DNA from: JAGWGI01 sp050749785
Lineage (GTDB): Archaea > Micrarchaeota > Micrarchaeia > Micrarchaeales > CABMGC01
Direction: 5' to 3'
Assembly (NCBI GenBank): GCA_050749785.1
Contig: JBOGSA010000004.1
Location: 1 to 25,783 of the forward strand
DNA length: 25,783 bases
Shown here: positions 23,459 to 25,783 of the stretch, piece by piece
Numbering within the stretch: position 1 is the first letter of the stretch
How the letters are laid out: each line of letters starts with the position of its first letter
The notes under the pieces: generated by a model
Told to the model about the DNA's origin: nothing
Database searches by the model: none
What the model saw: the letters and a program-made list of their open reading frames with translations, nothing else
Program-made: the position numbers and the translations under genes

Positions 23459-24190
23459 TTAGAGAACTATAGTCCTGAAAACGAAGGACATGACAAACGC
23501 TATGATGAGTATCAGCACCGCATACGTTACTATGAAGGAAAACGGAAGGATGAACGCCATGAGCGCGAATATCGCTGCCATGGTCATAAGGTAGATGCCC
23601 TTGTTCCACTTGAATACCTTGCTGCCGTCAAGCGGGAAGATCGGAAGCATGTTGTAGAACGCTAGCAAGAGGCTGATGTAGAGCACCATTATTATCGCGT
23701 TCTGGATGTAGCTGTTTGCTCCGAACCCTGCGCCGTTGAATGTTGAATAGATGCTAGTTAAGAAGTGTGGAAAGAGTGATATCCCCAGCGCAAGGAACAC
23801 CCCGAATATCGCAAAGTTGGTCAGTGGTCCTGCAAGCGACACCTTTCCATTCTGCTCGTTAGTGAAGCTGCTTGTGTAGATGACCGTTGCGCCAGGCACT
23901 CCAATAAGTATTCCCAAGAATGCAGTTACTATGGTTATCAGCAGACCATTTGGGAAGGTGCGGAAGGCTGCAATCGCACCGTACCTCTGCGCAACAAACT
24001 TGTGCATCAGTTCGTGAAGCACGAATGTTAACGTAACTGCAAGGAATGAGATTGGCAGGAAATAAAGAAACGGCCCTAATGCTCTTCCGGAAAGAACAAG
24101 GGAGAATGCAAGCGTGAGTATCGCATCGGCTAGCAATAGGTCCCTTATCTCCCGGGAGTATAGAGCAGTGAGGTCAAAAGAATGTGGCAT
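23459..24190 (-). CDS. Site-2-protease-type (M50) membrane metalloprotease
   Basis: A 243-residue polytopic protein with about six hydrophobic segments. The zinc site HELMH is at 59-63 in a membrane helix, and the partner motif NMLPIFPLDG is at 180-189 (NxxPxxxLDG, with Asp 188 as third ligand). This is the M50 site-2 protease pattern, whose members cut substrates inside the membrane. It has no PDZ or CBS domain. A minus-strand TATA-like CTTATATTTATTC near 24210-24222 precedes ATG 24190, suggesting a leaderless transcript divergent from vapBC. Confidence 0.93.
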   Translation of the reverse strand: MPHSFDLTALYSREIRDLLLADAILTLAFSLVLSGRALGPFLYFLPISFLAVTLTFVLHELMHKFVAQRYGAIAAFRTFPNGLLITIVTAFLGILIGVPGATVIYTSSFTNEQNGKVSLAGPLTNFAIFGVFLALGISLFPHFLTSIYSTFNGAGFGANSYIQNAIIMVLYISLLLAFYNMLPIFPLDGSKVFKWNKGIYLMTMAAIFALMAFILPFSFIVTYAVLILIIAFVMSFVFRTIVL

Positions 24191-24245
24191 ACACAGCTTT
24201 TTCAGTCCGAATAAATATAAGGGTTTCTGAATACAAAGGTAAGTA

Positions 24246-24270
24246 TTATATATGTTTATATTTATATAAA
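24246..24270 (+). promoter_or_regulatory. AT-rich promoter of the vapBC pair
   Basis: TTATATATG (about 24246-24254) and the self-complementary TTTATATAAA (24261-24270) precede ATG 24282. The first is at the better distance for a TATA box; the second could be an operator bound by the antitoxin, as such pairs are usually self-repressed. Confidence 0.45.
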
Positions 24271-24281
24271 TATCGAGTTAG

Positions 24282-24506
24282 ATGTCGAAACTAATTGCAG
24301 TATCTGATGAAACATATGCTAATCTGTCGAAATTAAAGGGCAAGAAAAAATCCTTTACTGAAGTTATAAATGAGTTGCTGGGTAGAAAGTCAGGAAATAT
24401 TGAACAGTTTTTTGGTGCCTGGAAAGACAAGGATGTCGAAACAATGAAGAAAGAAATCCAAGAACGCAGAAGAATGAACATGGGTCGTCATATAAAGGGG
24501 AGATAA
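24282..24506 (+). CDS. vapB: VapB-type antitoxin
   Basis: A 74-residue protein beginning MSKLIAVSDETYANLSKLKG with KKKSFTEVINELLGR next, the short DNA-binding region typical of archaeal VapB antitoxins of the DUF217 type. The C-terminal half (IEQFFGAWKDKDVETMKKEI) is the flexible part that would wrap the toxin. Its TAA overlaps the toxin's ATG by one base (TAATG), so the two are translationally coupled. Confidence 0.88.
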   Translation: MSKLIAVSDETYANLSKLKGKKKSFTEVINELLGRKSGNIEQFFGAWKDKDVETMKKEIQERRRMNMGRHIKGR

Positions 24507-24883
24507 TGGCTTGTTTGGATACGAATGTAATAATTGATTACGTGCACGGAGTTGAAAGAATTAAAAAAATAATCGATGAGTACAGAAAAAATGAGGCGAT
24601 TACGACAACGATGGTAACACAATATGAATTGCTTTCTAGCCCGTTGCAATCTGAGCGGCAGCTGGCTGCAGAATTCCTTAGCCAAATTAAAGTTTATGTC
24701 TTAGATGAGAGGGCTTCAGAAATTGCTGCGAGCATTTATAGAAAGTTAAGATTGTTTGGGAAGTCTCTTAGTGATATGGATATATTGATTGCTGGAATCG
24801 CGGGGGCAAATGATGAGACCTTGGTAACGCAGGACAAGGATTTCAATAATATAAAAAGCGGAAGAATTGAAGTCATTTCATAA
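24506..24883 (+). CDS. vapC: VapC-type PIN-domain ribonuclease toxin
   Basis: A 125-residue PIN domain. The acidic metal site is visible: Asp 5 in CLDTNVIIDY, Glu 41 in QYELLSSP, Asp 92 in LSDMDILIAGIA, and Asp 110/112 in TQDKDF. Its length and order are normal for VapC, a Mg-dependent RNase often acting on tRNA or rRNA. It appears intact and is paired with the antitoxin upstream. It stands next to a tRNA gene and an integrase scar, consistent with arrival on a mobile element. Confidence 0.92.
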   Translation: MACLDTNVIIDYVHGVERIKKIIDEYRKNEAITTTMVTQYELLSSPLQSERQLAAEFLSQIKVYVLDERASEIAASIYRKLRLFGKSLSDMDILIAGIAGANDETLVTQDKDFNNIKSGRIEVIS

Positions 24884-24938
24884 TAAACAGCGAAGCTTTA
24901 ATAAAATCTAGCAGCTAATTAAGTAACTAATCCTTTAC

Positions 24939-25011
24939 AGCTCCATCGTCTAGTGGTCAAGGATATCGCCCTCTGGAGGCGGTGACGCCAGTTCGAATCT
25001 GGCTGGAGCTA
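24939..25011 (+). tRNA. tRNA-Gln (anticodon CUG)
   Basis: A 73-nt cloverleaf without intron. The acceptor AGCTCCA (24939-24945) pairs with TGGAGCT (25004-25010), with discriminator A at 25011 and no encoded CCA. Anticodon stem TCGCC (24966-24970) pairs with GGCGG (24978-24982) around loop CTCTGGA; the anticodon CTG is 24973-24975. The T arm GCCAG/CTGGC encloses TTCGAAT. The A1-U72 pair is usual for archaeal tRNA-Gln, which is charged through Glu-tRNA amidation. A TATA-like TTTAATAAAA lies about 35-40 nt upstream. Its 3' end abuts an integrase remnant, so it is probably the attachment site. Confidence 0.95.
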
Positions 25012-25012
25012 A

Positions 25013-25631
25013 GGACAAAAATCGGGTTCGGATAGTGGAAACACCAAAACGCAGAACAACAAAAAACTATTAGAAATCGGGTTCGAATTTGACTCATTTT
25101 CACACCAGTTAGAAAACATCGCAAACACGCTTCCAGAATGGAAGCTTAAGAAACTAAGATCAATTCTAAACGACGTCTCCATAAGAAGATTTAGAAAACC
25201 AAAAGAACCAAAGTATGGTTCGATCAACAAGGGCTTCACTGAACTTGAGCTCCAACATTTCCTAAGAAATGTCAAAAACGAAAAGTTCAGACTTCTTTTC
25301 AAGTATCAGGCATATTTGGGGCTTCGCATTGGAGAAGTCTGCAAGTTGCACATAGGCAACATCGACTTCGACAAGCGGGAGCTTACATTTACCTCAGAAA
25401 AGGCGCGGAAGATAGACGCATTGCTAATACCGCTTGATCTGTTCAAAGAAACAGTAGAGTTCATTGGGAGCAATGAATCAAAGATTAAATCTGCACCGGG
25501 CAACGAGGCCGCAATGGTAACCCACCTACTTCGACGCCACATATGTGGCAACACCACAGCTTCACGATTTCAGCCGAACCTACTCTGTGTCGCTGTTGAA
25601 TTTTATGTCTAGCAGATCAATTGATTACTAG
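25013..25631 (+). pseudogene. Tyrosine recombinase (integrase) remnant next to tRNA-Gln
   Basis: From the tRNA 3' end a frame is open for 199 codons (25013-25609, TAG 25610-25612), but the first possible start is TTG 25316, 101 codons in. The piece NEKFRLLFKYQAYLGLRIGE with VCKLHIGNIDFDKRELTF matches the start of a phage-integrase catalytic domain, with the first catalytic Arg in GLRIGE. After about 25525 this frame loses integrase character. Another frame reads PQLHDFSRTYSVSLLNF up to TAG 25629-25631, resembling the HxxR box, so a frameshift has occurred. The nucleophilic Tyr region cannot be placed with confidence. The gene lacks its start and is broken, as expected for a scar or for one half of a gene split by integration. 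Confidence 0.8.
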
Positions 25632-25658
25632 CACTGTAGATTGGTGTGTGGTTCCCAA

Positions 25659-25711
25659 GTTCACACTCGTGAACTTTCGTTCACGACTTGCAGGATTTGC
25701 ATCCATGCAAA
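25659..25711. repeat. Cluster of short palindromes downstream of the integrase remnant
   Basis: GTTCAC (25659-25664), GTGAAC (25669-25674) and GTTCAC (25679-25684) alternate with 4-nt spacers, so the middle copy can pair with either side. TTTGCAT-CC-ATGCAAA (25696-25711) is a perfect 7-bp inverted repeat. They lie in a gap without a convincing gene. Confidence 0.5.
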
Positions 25712-25742
25712 CCTAGGCAGAATACTAATGAAGTTGAAGTTT

Positions 25743-25783
25743 TTATTCCAATGCCCTAAGGACCTTTTTAACCGTTTCTGCAA
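25743..25783 (-). CDS. Possible C-terminal end of a gene entering from the right edge
   Basis: The minus strand reads AETVKKVLRALE then TAA (25743-25745), a helical, protein-like ending open to the window edge. Twelve codons are too few to name it or be certain it is coding. Confidence 0.3.
   Translation of the reverse strand, partial: AETVKKVLRALE

Noticed and set aside
25009..25302. 97-codon minus-strand frame after the tRNA
   Set aside because: Antisense to the integrase remnant; the opposite strand carries the recognisable recombinase motifs.
1..25783. CRISPR array or cas genes
   Set aside because: No regularly spaced repeats of CRISPR type and no Cas motifs were seen.

Overview
The window reads as chromosomal DNA of an archaeon. 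It carries topoisomerase VI subunit B, a Dim2/Pno1-type KH protein, ribosomal protein S6e, the gamma subunit of initiation factor aIF2, a Cdc48/VAT AAA ATPase, an archaeal/eukaryal-type tryptophanyl-tRNA synthetase, archaeal TATA boxes 25-35 nt before starts, many TTG/GTG starts and tight gene packing. The many unrecognised short proteins suggest a small-genome DPANN lineage such as Micrarchaeota; that placement is inference, not shown by a marker here.

Region 1 (1-702): the 5' part of an IS5-type DDE transposase on the minus strand, cut by the window edge. Region 2 (about 812-9652, plus strand): a membrane and ATPase cluster, the most interesting part. Two related two-helix membrane proteins look like the N-terminal domain of VirB4 tethered to the membrane. 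They are followed by a separate VirB4/HerA-type ATPase lacking that domain, a small protein repeating the ATPase's C-terminal helical domain, a zinc-ribbon membrane protein, a coiled-coil winged-helix protein, a 50-residue protein, and a 795-residue membrane protein with a large outside domain and an inside winged-helix region. I read this as a candidate type IV secretion-like or DNA-translocation machine in which VirB4 is split. It has been invaded by an AAA_14/DUF4143 ATPase gene that duplicated the first 59 bp of the ATPase locus, leaving a 20-codon stub upstream and an intact gene with a new promoter downstream.

Region 3 (9653-12102, minus): top6B, the KH protein gene and a small TPR-like protein. 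Region 4 (12417-14172, plus): a coiled-coil winged-helix regulator with a strongly structured leader RNA, a terminator hairpin, and a DHH phosphoesterase. Region 5 (14162-18289, minus): a probable operon cdc48 - small winged-helix protein - rps6e - aIF2 gamma. Region 6 (18380-20991, minus): trpS between two unrecognised proteins, the upstream one with a damaged or unusual 5' end.

Region 7 (21087-24190, minus): a site-2 protease, then a TrpD-like phosphoribosyltransferase translationally coupled to a BtpA-family barrel; the TrpD-like frame stays open 60 codons before its first usable start and would join an ATG by loss of one A in an A5 run. Region 8 (24246-25783): a VapBC toxin-antitoxin pair, tRNA-Gln(CUG), a start-less and frameshifted tyrosine recombinase remnant abutting the tRNA (an integration scar), palindromes, and perhaps the last codons of a gene entering from the right.
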